A DNA stretch of 64,000 nt, taken from contig NZ_LT984895.1 in the NCBI RefSeq assembly GCF_900258505.1, forward strand, positions 2,126,479 to 2,190,478, in the 5' to 3' direction. Position numbers and translations under genes: made by a program. Origin of the DNA: Brachybacterium timonense (GTDB lineage: Bacteria; Actinomycetota; Actinomycetes; Actinomycetales; Dermabacteraceae). Each line of letters opens with the position of its first letter. The first letter of the stretch is position 1. Below are positions 53,524 through 61,892 of the stretch, piece by piece. The notes below the pieces were generated by a model, which was not told where the DNA came from, did no database searches, and worked only from the letters and a program-made list of their open reading frames with translations.

Positions 53524-54468
53524 TCAGAGCGTTATCTCAAGAACAGCGAGCCCCGGGAACAACGCGAAAACGATCACGAGCGGCATCACCAGGAAAACGA
53601 CCGGGACGAGCATGAAGATCTCGCGTCGCCCAGCGGTCTCCAGCAGGTCTCGTTTAGCGGCTTCCCGCGCGTCCTGCGCCTGGGCACGCAGGACATCGGC
53701 GAGCGGCGTGCCCCGTTCGAGCGCAACAGCGACACCATCCCCAAAACGCGTGATGGCCTGCAGGGGGCTGCGATCGCTCAACGCAGCGAGCGCCTGCGAC
53801 GCAGTGGACCCGGCGCGAATCTCAGCAACGGTGGTGGCGAGCTCGTCCGGCAATGCGCCACGTGAAGAGCGCGCCACGCGCTCCATCGCCGCCAATGGAC
53901 TCTCCCCGGCCGCAACGGCGAGGGCAAGCAGATCAGCGACCGTGGGGAACTCTCGTGCCATGCGTGAGGCACGCCGACGGATCTGGGCGGAGAGCACGTA
54001 GTCCCGCCCGAGCACTCCGGCCAGGGTTCCCAGCACGACGATCATGAGTCCCAGCAACGGGCTCGCCCCCCGGGCGAGGATGGCCGTGATGGCGGTGGCG
54101 AGGCCAGCCACGGAACCGATCACGCCCAGGAGCACCTGCTCCATGCGGAAGGCGTCCACGCTTGTGCGGCCACCTGCGAGCCGGAGTCGCCGCTCCAGCT
54201 GCTCTCTGCCGCCGGTGAGCCGCTCGAGAATACCGATCGTTTTCTCGGCCACAGGGCCCATCACGAGCACCAGGCCACGCCGTATCCGCCCAGAGCGGGG
54301 CGCGGTCGTCTCGAGCACGCTGTGCTGATGACCTCGCAGATACGGGTCAATTCGACGTGCAGGGTCGGGGCGGCGTGCACGCAGATGCGCCTGGGCGATC
54401 AGCAGGATTCCGGTTGCTGCGAGGAGACCGAGCAGGGCGCCGAGCAGGGGAGCTGATGTGTCTGTCAT
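53524..54468 (-). CDS. tadC: Tad secretion inner-membrane protein TadC
   Basis: A 314-residue type II secretion F-domain protein. The N-terminal TM (about 8-26), two central TMs (about 115-150) and a C-terminal TM (about 290-312) frame the cytoplasmic domain FPTVADLLALAVAAGESPLAAMERVAR, with FGDGVAVALERGTPLADVLRAQA. It forms the assembly platform with TadB. Its ATG overlaps the tadB stop. After it, 53404-53523 is a 120-base spacer before the pilin gene. Confidence 0.92.
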   Translation of the reverse strand: MTDTSAPLLGALLGLLAATGILLIAQAHLRARRPDPARRIDPYLRGHQHSVLETTAPRSGRIRRGLVLVMGPVAEKTIGILERLTGGREQLERRLRLAGGRTSVDAFRMEQVLLGVIGSVAGLATAITAILARGASPLLGLMIVVLGTLAGVLGRDYVLSAQIRRRASRMAREFPTVADLLALAVAAGESPLAAMERVARSSRGALPDELATTVAEIRAGSTASQALAALSDRSPLQAITRFGDGVAVALERGTPLADVLRAQAQDAREAAKRDLLETAGRREIFMLVPVVFLVMPLVIVFALFPGLAVLEITL

Positions 54469-55334
54469 CGAAGCACCCGCTCATCCTGGGGAAGCCGCGC
54501 GATGAGCAGCATGACGCGGTAGGCGAGCAAGGACACGACGGCGCCGATCAGGATGAGCGCGGCCCCGGCACTCGTGTCGTATGCCTCGGCCGCCTGCGGA
54601 CGGGTCGACATGAGGGCGAGCACCGCCCAGGGAGCAACGAGCGCGAGACGCGCAGCGTTGACTGTCCAGGACTGCCTGGCCTCCAGCTCAGCGCGGGTGC
54701 GGGCATCTTCACGCAGAAATGCGGACAGGGTGCGCAGTAGAACGCCAAGGTCAGTGCCGCCCACATCCCGGGTAATGCGCAGTGCTTCGACGATTCTGTC
54801 GCCGACGGGATCGGCCAGGCGCTGCTTGAGCAGATCCAGGGACCCGGCGAAATCTCCGCTGGCGCGGTGATCGCGAGCGAACTCCTGGAAGGCGGGTCGC
54901 AGCGCCTCCGGGCCTCGCTCCCCCAGCTGCCCGAGAGCCTCCGGCAGAGACATTCCCGCACGAATCGCTGAGGCCACATGATCCACGGCCTCGGGCCATA
55001 CTTCCCGCAGCGAATGCGAGCGCCGACGGGCGGCGGCCCTGAGGACCAGCAGTGGGAGCGGCACGACGGCGAGTCCGAGTGCGAGGGATGGAACGGTCGC
55101 CGCAGAGACAGTCCAGATAACGGCAGCCACCAGCAGTCCGAGTCCGGCACTGAGCGCGGGAACCGCCCACGCCGGCACGGAGCCGAGCCCCACACGGACC
55201 AGGTCCTCGCGCACCCGCTGCATTGGTCCGCTCATGGTCCGGGAGTGCTGTTCCGGCGACGTGGGCCACATCGACCACCACAGGCTCAGCAACCCGAGCC
55301 CGCCGATGAGCCCGACGACGCCGCCCGCGATCAT
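54465..55334 (-). CDS. tadB: Tad secretion inner-membrane protein TadB
   Basis: A 289-residue type II secretion F-domain protein with two N-terminal TMs, then SLREVWPEAVDHVASAIRAGMSLPEALGQLGERG and a C-terminal pair of TMs (from about 235). Together with TadC it anchors the ATPase TadA. Its ATG overlaps the tadA stop, and its own stop overlaps tadC. Confidence 0.92.
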   Translation of the reverse strand: MIAGGVVGLIGGLGLLSLWWSMWPTSPEQHSRTMSGPMQRVREDLVRVGLGSVPAWAVPALSAGLGLLVAAVIWTVSAATVPSLALGLAVVPLPLLVLRAAARRRSHSLREVWPEAVDHVASAIRAGMSLPEALGQLGERGPEALRPAFQEFARDHRASGDFAGSLDLLKQRLADPVGDRIVEALRITRDVGGTDLGVLLRTLSAFLREDARTRAELEARQSWTVNAARLALVAPWAVLALMSTRPQAAEAYDTSAGAALILIGAVVSLLAYRVMLLIARLPQDERVLR

Positions 55335-56557
55335 GCTGCTGCCTCCGTGCCCAACAGGTCGCGAAGATCATGGCCGCAGCGGCTGAACCGCTCAGGATGC
55401 GGCGGCATGCCAGCGCCGCGCACAAGTCGTCCATGGCGGCTCACGAACAGTTCGGCGGTCTCGATCACGCCGTTCTCCGCCCGGCCGGGCAGCGCGACGA
55501 TCTCGCGCACGCTGCGATGCCCGTCGGCACTGATGTCGAGGTGCACGACGATGTCGATCGCGCTGGCAACCGTGGGTACGACGAACGACGAGGAGACGTT
55601 CTCTCCGGCGAGCAACGGCAGCGTGCACAGCTTCGCCACCGCATCGCGTGCGGAGTTCGCATGCAGGCTTGCCATGCCGGGCAGCCCGCTGTTCAGGGCG
55701 AGCAGCATGTCCAGGCATTCCGCCTCACGCACCTCGCCAACGATGATGCGGCTGGGGCGCATCCGCAAAGACTCCTTCACCAGACGGCGCATGGTGATCT
55801 CCCCGGTGCCCTCGAGACTCTCTTGTCGGGTCTGCATCGCCACCACGTCTCGTAAGGCGAGGTCCAGCTCGAAGACCTCTTCAATCGTGACGACACGTTC
55901 ACGCGGACCGACGGAGGAGGCGAGGCACCGCAGCAGCGTGGTCTTGCCAGCGCCGGTTGCTCCGGACACAACAATGTTGAGGCCGGCGTTGACGGCGGCG
56001 TCGAGGAAGGCAGCCGCCTGCCGGTTCATCGAACCGAGCGCCACCATTCCTTCCACGTCGTGGGCGCGGGCGATGAATTTGCGGATGTTCACCGCCCAGT
56101 GGCGCCGGGTGACCGAGGGAATGACGACATGCAAACGGGACCCGTCGGGCAGCAGGGCGTCAACGAAGGGGCTTGAGAGATCCAAACGTCGGCCACTGCT
56201 GACGAGCATCCGCTCGACGATGCCGCGGACCTGCGCATCATCCAGCACGATCGTGGTCAGCTCACTGCGTCCGTTGCGGCTGACGAACACCTGCGTGGGC
56301 GAGTTCAGCCAGATCTCCTCGATCTGCGGATCATCCAGCAGCTCCTGCAGCGGGCCGAAGCCACCGATGCGGGAGGCGACTTCCGCCACCAGTGCGTCTG
56401 CATCGCGCAGCGCCGGCACCGAACCGTCGGCGGCGCGATTGTCGTACTCCGTGACCACGTCGCGGATGAGCGGCTCCAGCTGGTCACCACGGATGTCGAG
56501 GCCGCGTCGACGAATCAGCTCGCGCGAGCGCTCCTCGATCACCGCGGTCGTATCCAT
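55331..56557 (-). CDS. tadA: Tad pilus secretion ATPase TadA (CpaF family)
   Basis: A 408-residue hexameric ATPase driving pilus assembly. An N-terminal helical domain (about 1-90, GGFGPLQELLDDPQIEEIWLN) is followed by the core: Walker A VSGATGAGKTTLLRCL, the Asp box RVVTIEEVFELDL, Walker B RIIVGEVREAECLDMLLALN, and the His box GMASLHANSARDAV. ATG 56557 has GGGGGAGGGGAC upstream. It starts the operon and is divergent from the YihY-like gene. No tadZ/cpaE or prepilin peptidase gene is present in the window. Confidence 0.95.
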   Translation of the reverse strand: MDTTAVIEERSRELIRRRGLDIRGDQLEPLIRDVVTEYDNRAADGSVPALRDADALVAEVASRIGGFGPLQELLDDPQIEEIWLNSPTQVFVSRNGRSELTTIVLDDAQVRGIVERMLVSSGRRLDLSSPFVDALLPDGSRLHVVIPSVTRRHWAVNIRKFIARAHDVEGMVALGSMNRQAAAFLDAAVNAGLNIVVSGATGAGKTTLLRCLASSVGPRERVVTIEEVFELDLALRDVVAMQTRQESLEGTGEITMRRLVKESLRMRPSRIIVGEVREAECLDMLLALNSGLPGMASLHANSARDAVAKLCTLPLLAGENVSSSFVVPTVASAIDIVVHLDISADGHRSVREIVALPGRAENGVIETAELFVSRHGRLVRGAGMPPHPERFSRCGHDLRDLLGTEAAA

Positions 56558-56866
56558 CGTGTCCCCTCCCCCGGGCATCCACTCGGCCGGCTCTGTGCCG
56601 CACCTCGATGACGCGGCGCCTGCCTGCCACCGTAGAAGCGCACACCCACCTCCCGCAGGGCAGAGGCGAGGATTGTGGATAACTCCCGCAGATACGCCCG
56701 AACCTCGCATTCGTCATGTCGTGAGCCCACCGCGGGCCGTCCTCGTGTCGTGCGTCAGCCGCGTGGCCGAGTGGCAAGGACGTGTCTCGACCGTGCGGGA
56801 CCGTGCGATCATGGGGCGCGTTGTCCCCTCCCCTGCCCGCTCGGGCATCCCGACAGGAGCTATGCC

Positions 56867-58084
56867 ATGGCGGAGTCCTCCGCGCCGTCCACCCGACGAC
56901 CCAAAGGCCCGACCCTGAAGTACATGGCCAAGCGCGTGCTGGCCGAGTTCAGCCGCGACGGCGGCACTGATCAGGCCGCCAAACTGACCTACTTCATGGT
57001 GCTGTCGATCGCCCCCACCATGCTGGCGCTGTTCTCGATGGCCACCTTGCTGCTGGCCGACATCAAGGATCAGATCGCGCAGCTGATCAAGGACGCGATC
57101 ACCTCCGGCGCCGGCGGAAGCGGCATGGATATTGGACCCGCCGTGGACTCCACGCTGGATTCGCTGATGGGCTCGGCCACTGGCGGCACTATTGCGCTGA
57201 TCATCGGTATTGCCACGGCACTGTGGTCAGCCTCGGCCTACGTGAAGGCCTACGCCCGTGTCGCCAACCAGATCTATGAGGTTCCCGAGGGGCGCGGACC
57301 GGTGCGGATGAACCTCGCGATGCTTGCCATCACCCTGGTGCTGATCCTTGGGATCCTCACGATCCTGATTTCGGTCCTGCTGAACGAGACCATCGTGGAC
57401 GGCCTGGTCGCTCCGCTCGCCGGGCCGCTCGGGGCGCAGGGCTTCGTGAGCTTCCTGTCCGGGACGTTCCTACCGTTCTGGGCGTGGCTGAAATGGCCGG
57501 TGATCCTGCTGCTCGCCTTCGCGCTGGTGTCGGTGCTGTACTGGGGCGCCCCGAACGTGGATCGGCGCTTCCGTCTGATCTCCCCCGGTGGTGTGTTCGC
57601 TGTCCTGGGTATCGCCGTTGCGGCCGTGGCGCTGTCGATCTACATGACCACGGTGGCCAGCTATTCGAGCTACGGCGCGATCGGCGGCATTATGGCGGTG
57701 CTGTTCGCTCTGTGGGTGATGAACATCGTGATCATCATGGGAGCGGAGGTCGACGCCGAGTACGAGCGTGCCAGTGAGCTCGAAGCCGGCAAGCCGGCTG
57801 AGGCGACCGTCACCGCACCGCTGCGCGACGATACCGGCGCAAAGAAAGCTGCCGCCAAGCATGAGAAGCTCGTGGACGAAGGCCGCGACATCCGCCTGCG
57901 CCACCTGCATCGCGACGGCGACGCCTACACGGCAGAAGGCTCCCGCCTGACACCGAGCGGCTCGATCCCGGCAGTCGATCCCGACGCGGAGGCCGCGCAG
58001 ACGTCACACGAGAAGGACGCGGGCAGGAAGGCCGACGGTCAGGACTCCGCCGGTTCGAGCACCAGTTCCTCGTCAACGGACTGA
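56867..58084 (+). CDS. YihY/UPF0761 family membrane protein
   Basis: A 405-residue protein of the YihY family (once called RNase BN). Six hydrophobic segments (about 40-60, 100-122, 148-172, 205-226, 245-268, 280-302) include LTYFMVLSIAPTMLALFSM and GGTIALIIGIATALWSASAYVKAYARVANQIYEV. A C-terminal polar tail (about 310-405) is rich in Asp, Ser and Ala. The function is unknown; no nuclease motif is present. ATG 56867 follows ACAGGAG. Confidence 0.92.
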   Translation: MAESSAPSTRRPKGPTLKYMAKRVLAEFSRDGGTDQAAKLTYFMVLSIAPTMLALFSMATLLLADIKDQIAQLIKDAITSGAGGSGMDIGPAVDSTLDSLMGSATGGTIALIIGIATALWSASAYVKAYARVANQIYEVPEGRGPVRMNLAMLAITLVLILGILTILISVLLNETIVDGLVAPLAGPLGAQGFVSFLSGTFLPFWAWLKWPVILLLAFALVSVLYWGAPNVDRRFRLISPGGVFAVLGIAVAAVALSIYMTTVASYSSYGAIGGIMAVLFALWVMNIVIIMGAEVDAEYERASELEAGKPAEATVTAPLRDDTGAKKAAAKHEKLVDEGRDIRLRHLHRDGDAYTAEGSRLTPSGSIPAVDPDAEAAQTSHEKDAGRKADGQDSAGSSTSSSSTD

Positions 58085-58090
58085 CTCGTC

Positions 58091-58837
58091 ATGTGCGGAC
58101 GCTTCGCGTTCTTCCAGGAGATCGAGCCCCTGATCGAGGATCTGGGGGCCGTGGATCTGGCTGACCCGCACCTGCGCCAGCGCTGGAACATCCCGCCGAC
58201 GGCCCCGATCTACGTGGTCACCGAGTCCGTGGATCAGGCGTCTGGCGAGGTGCAGCGGGCGCTGAGAGTCGCTCGCTGGGGTCTGCTGCCGCCGTTCGCG
58301 AAGGACGAGTCCTTCTCCTCGCGCACGTTCAACGCGCGCCGCGAGACCCTTGCCGAGAAGCCGAGCTTCCGCGGCAGCCTCGGCCGGTACCGGGCGATCG
58401 TGCCCATGGATGGGTACTACGAGTGGGTGCGCGACCCACAAGGCAAGCGCAAGCAGCCGTATTGGATCGCGCCGGCGGACGGCTCACCACTGTATATGGC
58501 GGCGCTCGTGTCCTGGTGGAAGGGGGCGGGCGATCACGCCGGTCCGGCCGCATCGCCTGACGGGGAATTCCTGCTGAGCGCCACGATCATCACGCGTGAG
58601 GCGACAGGTGATCTCGCCCAGATTCACCACCGCACCCCAGTCATGCTGCGCCGTGAGGCGGTCAATGACTGGCTGGATCCACGGCTGGACGATAGGCGTG
58701 CCGCCCAGGCATGGATCCTGGACGATGCGCATCTGCTCCATGACGCCGCGCTCGCACCGCGGGAGGTGGATCCAGCGGTGGGGAAGGTCGGCAACGAGGG
58801 CCCCGAACTGCTCGCTGGTCCGCAACGGTTGCTCTAA
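58091..58837 (+). CDS. SRAP domain protein (YedK/HMCES-like)
   Basis: A 248-residue SOS-response-associated protein that crosslinks to abasic sites in single-stranded DNA. The catalytic Cys2 follows Met1 (MCGRFAF). Asn in SRTFNARRET, Glu in DGYYEWV and His in IHHRTPVML complete the active site. RWNIPPTAPIYVV is the typical second motif. It lies 6 bases after the YihY gene, so the pair may be co-transcribed. No LexA box was identified. Confidence 0.95.
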   Translation: MCGRFAFFQEIEPLIEDLGAVDLADPHLRQRWNIPPTAPIYVVTESVDQASGEVQRALRVARWGLLPPFAKDESFSSRTFNARRETLAEKPSFRGSLGRYRAIVPMDGYYEWVRDPQGKRKQPYWIAPADGSPLYMAALVSWWKGAGDHAGPAASPDGEFLLSATIITREATGDLAQIHHRTPVMLRREAVNDWLDPRLDDRRAAQAWILDDAHLLHDAALAPREVDPAVGKVGNEGPELLAGPQRLL

Positions 58838-58901
58838 GCGCCCCCAGGCTGCCCCCACAAGGTCCTCCCGCGGGATGACGTCCTGCGTCAGGCCGCCGTC
58901 G

Positions 58902-58907
58902 TAAGGT
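58902..58907 (+). promoter_or_regulatory. -10 box, probable leaderless promoter of the histidine kinase
   Basis: TAAGGT ends 7 nt before ATG 58915. Confidence 0.5.
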
Positions 58908-58914
58908 CGTGCTC

Positions 58915-60192
58915 ATGTCCGAGCCATCCCCGTCGCCGCGCCGGTCCGCCCTGCCGTGGCGGCGCGTGGATGACGCTTTCCGTTGGGTGATTGAACATCC
59001 CGGCACAATCGATGCCGTCGTCTTCGGCACCACCGCTGTACTGATAGCTCTGGCGGGCCTTGCAACAGCACCAACTGCCAGCGCCTGGTGGGCGCTGTTC
59101 TCGGTGCCGATGATCGCCGTCGGCGCGATCGGCCGCACCCGCCCCGCCTGGTGCATGACCGTCGTCGCGGTGCTGGCGGTGCTCCACATGGCCGTGCTCA
59201 TGCCCGTCGTCGTGGGCGACGTGATGACGTTCTATGCGTTCTACTGCGCCGTCGCCTACGGCACCGCCCGTACACACGCGATCGGGGTGGCGCTCGGCAT
59301 GCTGGGCGTGCTCATGCAGTCGCTGTTCTGGGCAGGCACCCTGCTAACCGACCCTTACGGCGGCCCCGGTGCTGCAGCCGGCATCTTCATCCTGCTGCTC
59401 ATCACCGGCTCGGTGACGATTCTGGCGATCTGGGCGCTCGCCCGCCTGCAGCATGCCCGCGTGCGACAGCTCGCCCTCAGCCGTGAACGCGCGGAGCAGG
59501 CAGTGCGCGAACGCGAGCAGCGCACCGCGCTGGCGGTGGCCGACGAACGCGCCCGTATCGCCCGCGAGATGCACGACGTGGTCGCCCACTCACTATCGGT
59601 GATGATCGCGCAGGCTGACGGCGGCCGGTACCTCGCTCAAAAGGACCCGGATGCCGCCGCACAGGTGCTCGGCACCATCGCCGGCACCGGCCGCGCGGCG
59701 CTGGCCGACATGCGTTCGCTGCTGGGCGTTCTGCGAGCTGAGGAGGAGACCAGCTTCGGACCGCAGCCGGGGTTGGACCAGATCGGTGAGCTCGCTGGGC
59801 GTGTCCGCGCCGCCGGGCTATCGGTCGACCTGCAGATGAGCGAGGGAATCGATCACCTTCCCCAGGCGCTCGGCGTGAGCGTGTTCCGCCTGGTGCAAGA
59901 GGCGCTGACCAATGTGATGAAGCATGCCGGCCCCGCGGCGGCCGCGCGCGTGAGCCTGCGTCTGAACGGTCCGTTGCTTGAGGTTGAGGTGCTCGATGAT
60001 GGCCGTGGTCATGACCCCGATTCCGATGGCCTGGGCCACGGTCTGACTGGGATGCGTGAGCGTGTCTGGGCCTTCGGAGGGGATCTGCAGGTCGGCCCGC
60101 TGCCGGGTCGCGGCTATCGCGTTCTCGCCCGTTTTCCCGTTCCTACCGACGGGCTCGTCCCCGCCACCGCCGAGAGGATGATCACTCGATGA
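58915..60192 (+). CDS. Sensor histidine kinase (NarL/DesK class, HPK7)
   Basis: A 425-residue membrane kinase. Four or five TMs lie in about 35-180, followed by a coiled linker (LALSRERAEQAVREREQR). The H-box is RIAREMHDVVAHSLSVMIAQ, the HATPase_c domain has RLVQEALTNVMKHAG and DDGRGHDPDSDGLGHGLTGMRERV. It would phosphorylate the regulator encoded next, with a 4-base overlap. The stimulus is unknown; the few outside loops suggest intramembrane sensing. Confidence 0.93.
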   Translation: MSEPSPSPRRSALPWRRVDDAFRWVIEHPGTIDAVVFGTTAVLIALAGLATAPTASAWWALFSVPMIAVGAIGRTRPAWCMTVVAVLAVLHMAVLMPVVVGDVMTFYAFYCAVAYGTARTHAIGVALGMLGVLMQSLFWAGTLLTDPYGGPGAAAGIFILLLITGSVTILAIWALARLQHARVRQLALSRERAEQAVREREQRTALAVADERARIAREMHDVVAHSLSVMIAQADGGRYLAQKDPDAAAQVLGTIAGTGRAALADMRSLLGVLRAEEETSFGPQPGLDQIGELAGRVRAAGLSVDLQMSEGIDHLPQALGVSVFRLVQEALTNVMKHAGPAAAARVSLRLNGPLLEVEVLDDGRGHDPDSDGLGHGLTGMRERVWAFGGDLQVGPLPGRGYRVLARFPVPTDGLVPATAERMITR

Positions 60193-60872
60193 CCACTACG
60201 CCCGCTCCACTGCGCATCGCCCTGGTGGATGACCAGCCACTAGTGCGCACCGGCTTCGCCATGGTGATCGACTCCCAGGACGATCTCGAGGTGGCTGTGC
60301 AGGCCTCCGACGGCATCGAGGCTGTGGACCTGCTGCGTTCCCATCGCATCGACGTGGTGCTGATGGATGTGCGGATGCCGCGGATGGACGGTATCGAGGC
60401 CACGACACAGATCCTCGCGAATGCCCCTGCCGATCGCGCTCCGAAGGTGATCGTGCTGACCACCTTCGATCTCGACGAGTACGTGGTCGCAGCGATCCGT
60501 GCTGGCGCGAGTGGCTTCCTGCTCAAGGATGCGCAGCCGGAGGAGCTGCTCGCGGCGATCCGCACGGTGCACCGTGGCGACGCCGTGATCGCCCCGTCGG
60601 CAACCCGTCGGCTGCTGGAGAAAGTGGTTGCCACGCCGGAACCGGAGACGCGTGACAGGTCCGTGCTGGACGCGCTCACCGAGAGGGAGCTCGAGGTGCT
60701 GACCCTGATCGGGAAAGGCTGCTCGAATCAGGAGATCTGTGAGCAGCTATTCGTCGCCGAAGCAACCGTGAAGACCCATGTGGGGCGCGTGCTCGCCAAG
60801 ACCGGCGCCCGTGATCGTGTGCAGGCCGTGATCCTTGCCTTCGAAACAGGTCTGGTCACCCCCGGCTCCTGA
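60189..60872 (+). CDS. LuxR-family response regulator
   Basis: A 227-residue NarL-type regulator: receiver domain with acidic pocket (VDDQPLVR) and phospho-acceptor Asp60 in VVLMDVRMP, conserved Thr/Lys (VLTTFD, LLKDA), then a LuxR helix-turn-helix (LTERELEVLTLIGKGCSNQE and TVKTHVGRVLAKTG). It probably controls the ABC transporter genes just downstream. The 258-base gap 60873-61130 would hold the target promoter; I see no clear operator. Confidence 0.95.
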   Translation: MTTTPAPLRIALVDDQPLVRTGFAMVIDSQDDLEVAVQASDGIEAVDLLRSHRIDVVLMDVRMPRMDGIEATTQILANAPADRAPKVIVLTTFDLDEYVVAAIRAGASGFLLKDAQPEELLAAIRTVHRGDAVIAPSATRRLLEKVVATPEPETRDRSVLDALTERELEVLTLIGKGCSNQEICEQLFVAEATVKTHVGRVLAKTGARDRVQAVILAFETGLVTPGS

Positions 60873-61130
60873 ATAAGGGGCCGACGGGACTCGACGCGCC
60901 ACCGCGATCGACGCCTGCACCGACGAGTTCGCCCGCCGGATGGCGGCTGTAGCTCGCCTTTTCCGGATCACCTCACCACGCTCGGGCAGCAGCACGTCAT
61001 ACCTCGGGAGGATGGGGCGGCACCCAGAATCCACCCTCAGGTGCTGCACTCACGACGCAGGGCCGACGCGCCCTCGAACGCTTCAGGCAGACGATCGAGA
61101 TGTTCCGATTCCCCGGCTCGAAGGACAGTC

Positions 61131-61892
61131 ATGTCTCGCTCTGCTCCCGTCAGAACACAGGACACCGCCAGCGCCCCCGCCAATGCCGACGCACGGCCCG
61201 CGATTCGTGCTCGCGGCATCACCAAGAGTTACGGCACCGGTGCCGGCGCCGTGACAGCTCTGGACGGTGTGGATCTCGATATCGCCAGCGGACGCTTCAC
61301 CGCGATCATGGGCCCCTCAGGGTCCGGGAAGTCGACTCTGTTGCATGTGCTCGCCGGTCTCGACTCAGTGGACTCGGGTTCCATCGAGCTCGACGGCATC
61401 GAGACGACCACGCTGAAGGACCGGGAGCTGACCCTGCTGCGGCGCGACCGCATCGGATTCGTGTTCCAGTCCTTCAACCTGCTGCCGATGCTCACCGCCC
61501 GGCAGAACATCGTTCTTCCCCTCGACCTGGCTGGCCGCCGTGTGGATGAGGCCTGGCTTGAGACCGTGGTCGGAGCACTCGGACTCACGGAGCGCCTGGA
61601 TCATCGTCCCGCGCAGCTCTCCGGCGGTCAGATCCAGCGTGTTGCGATCGCTCGAGCGCTCGTCACCTCTCCGGCCGTTGTCGTCGCCGATGAGCCCACC
61701 GGCAACCTCGACTCTCGCACCACCGACGAGGTTCTCGACTTCCTTCGCCTCTCGGTGGATGAGCTCGGGCAGACAGTCGTCATGGTCACGCACGAGCGCG
61801 ATGCTGCTGAGCATGCCGACAGGATCATCTCTCTGGTCGATGGCCGCATCGACAGTGATGAGCAGGCTCCGTTCACCGCGGGAGGTCGCTGA
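61131..61892 (+). CDS. ABC transporter ATP-binding protein (MacB/LolD type)
   Basis: A 253-residue ATPase: Walker A MGPSGSGKSTLLHVLAG, Q-loop GFVFQSFNLLP, signature LSGGQIQRVAIARA, Walker B VVVADEPTGNLDS, H-loop MVTHERDAAEHA. Close relatives pair with FtsX-like permeases in lipoprotein or peptide export and antimicrobial resistance. ATG 61131 follows GAAGGACAG. It overlaps the permease start (TGATG). Confidence 0.93.
   Translation: MSRSAPVRTQDTASAPANADARPAIRARGITKSYGTGAGAVTALDGVDLDIASGRFTAIMGPSGSGKSTLLHVLAGLDSVDSGSIELDGIETTTLKDRELTLLRRDRIGFVFQSFNLLPMLTARQNIVLPLDLAGRRVDEAWLETVVGALGLTERLDHRPAQLSGGQIQRVAIARALVTSPAVVVADEPTGNLDSRTTDEVLDFLRLSVDELGQTVVMVTHERDAAEHADRIISLVDGRIDSDEQAPFTAGGR

Noticed and set aside
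54978-56918. 646-codon plus-strand ORF opposite tadB-tadA
   Set aside because: It lies antisense to clear tad genes, has low-complexity Arg/Ser composition and no domain. It is a GC-rich shadow.
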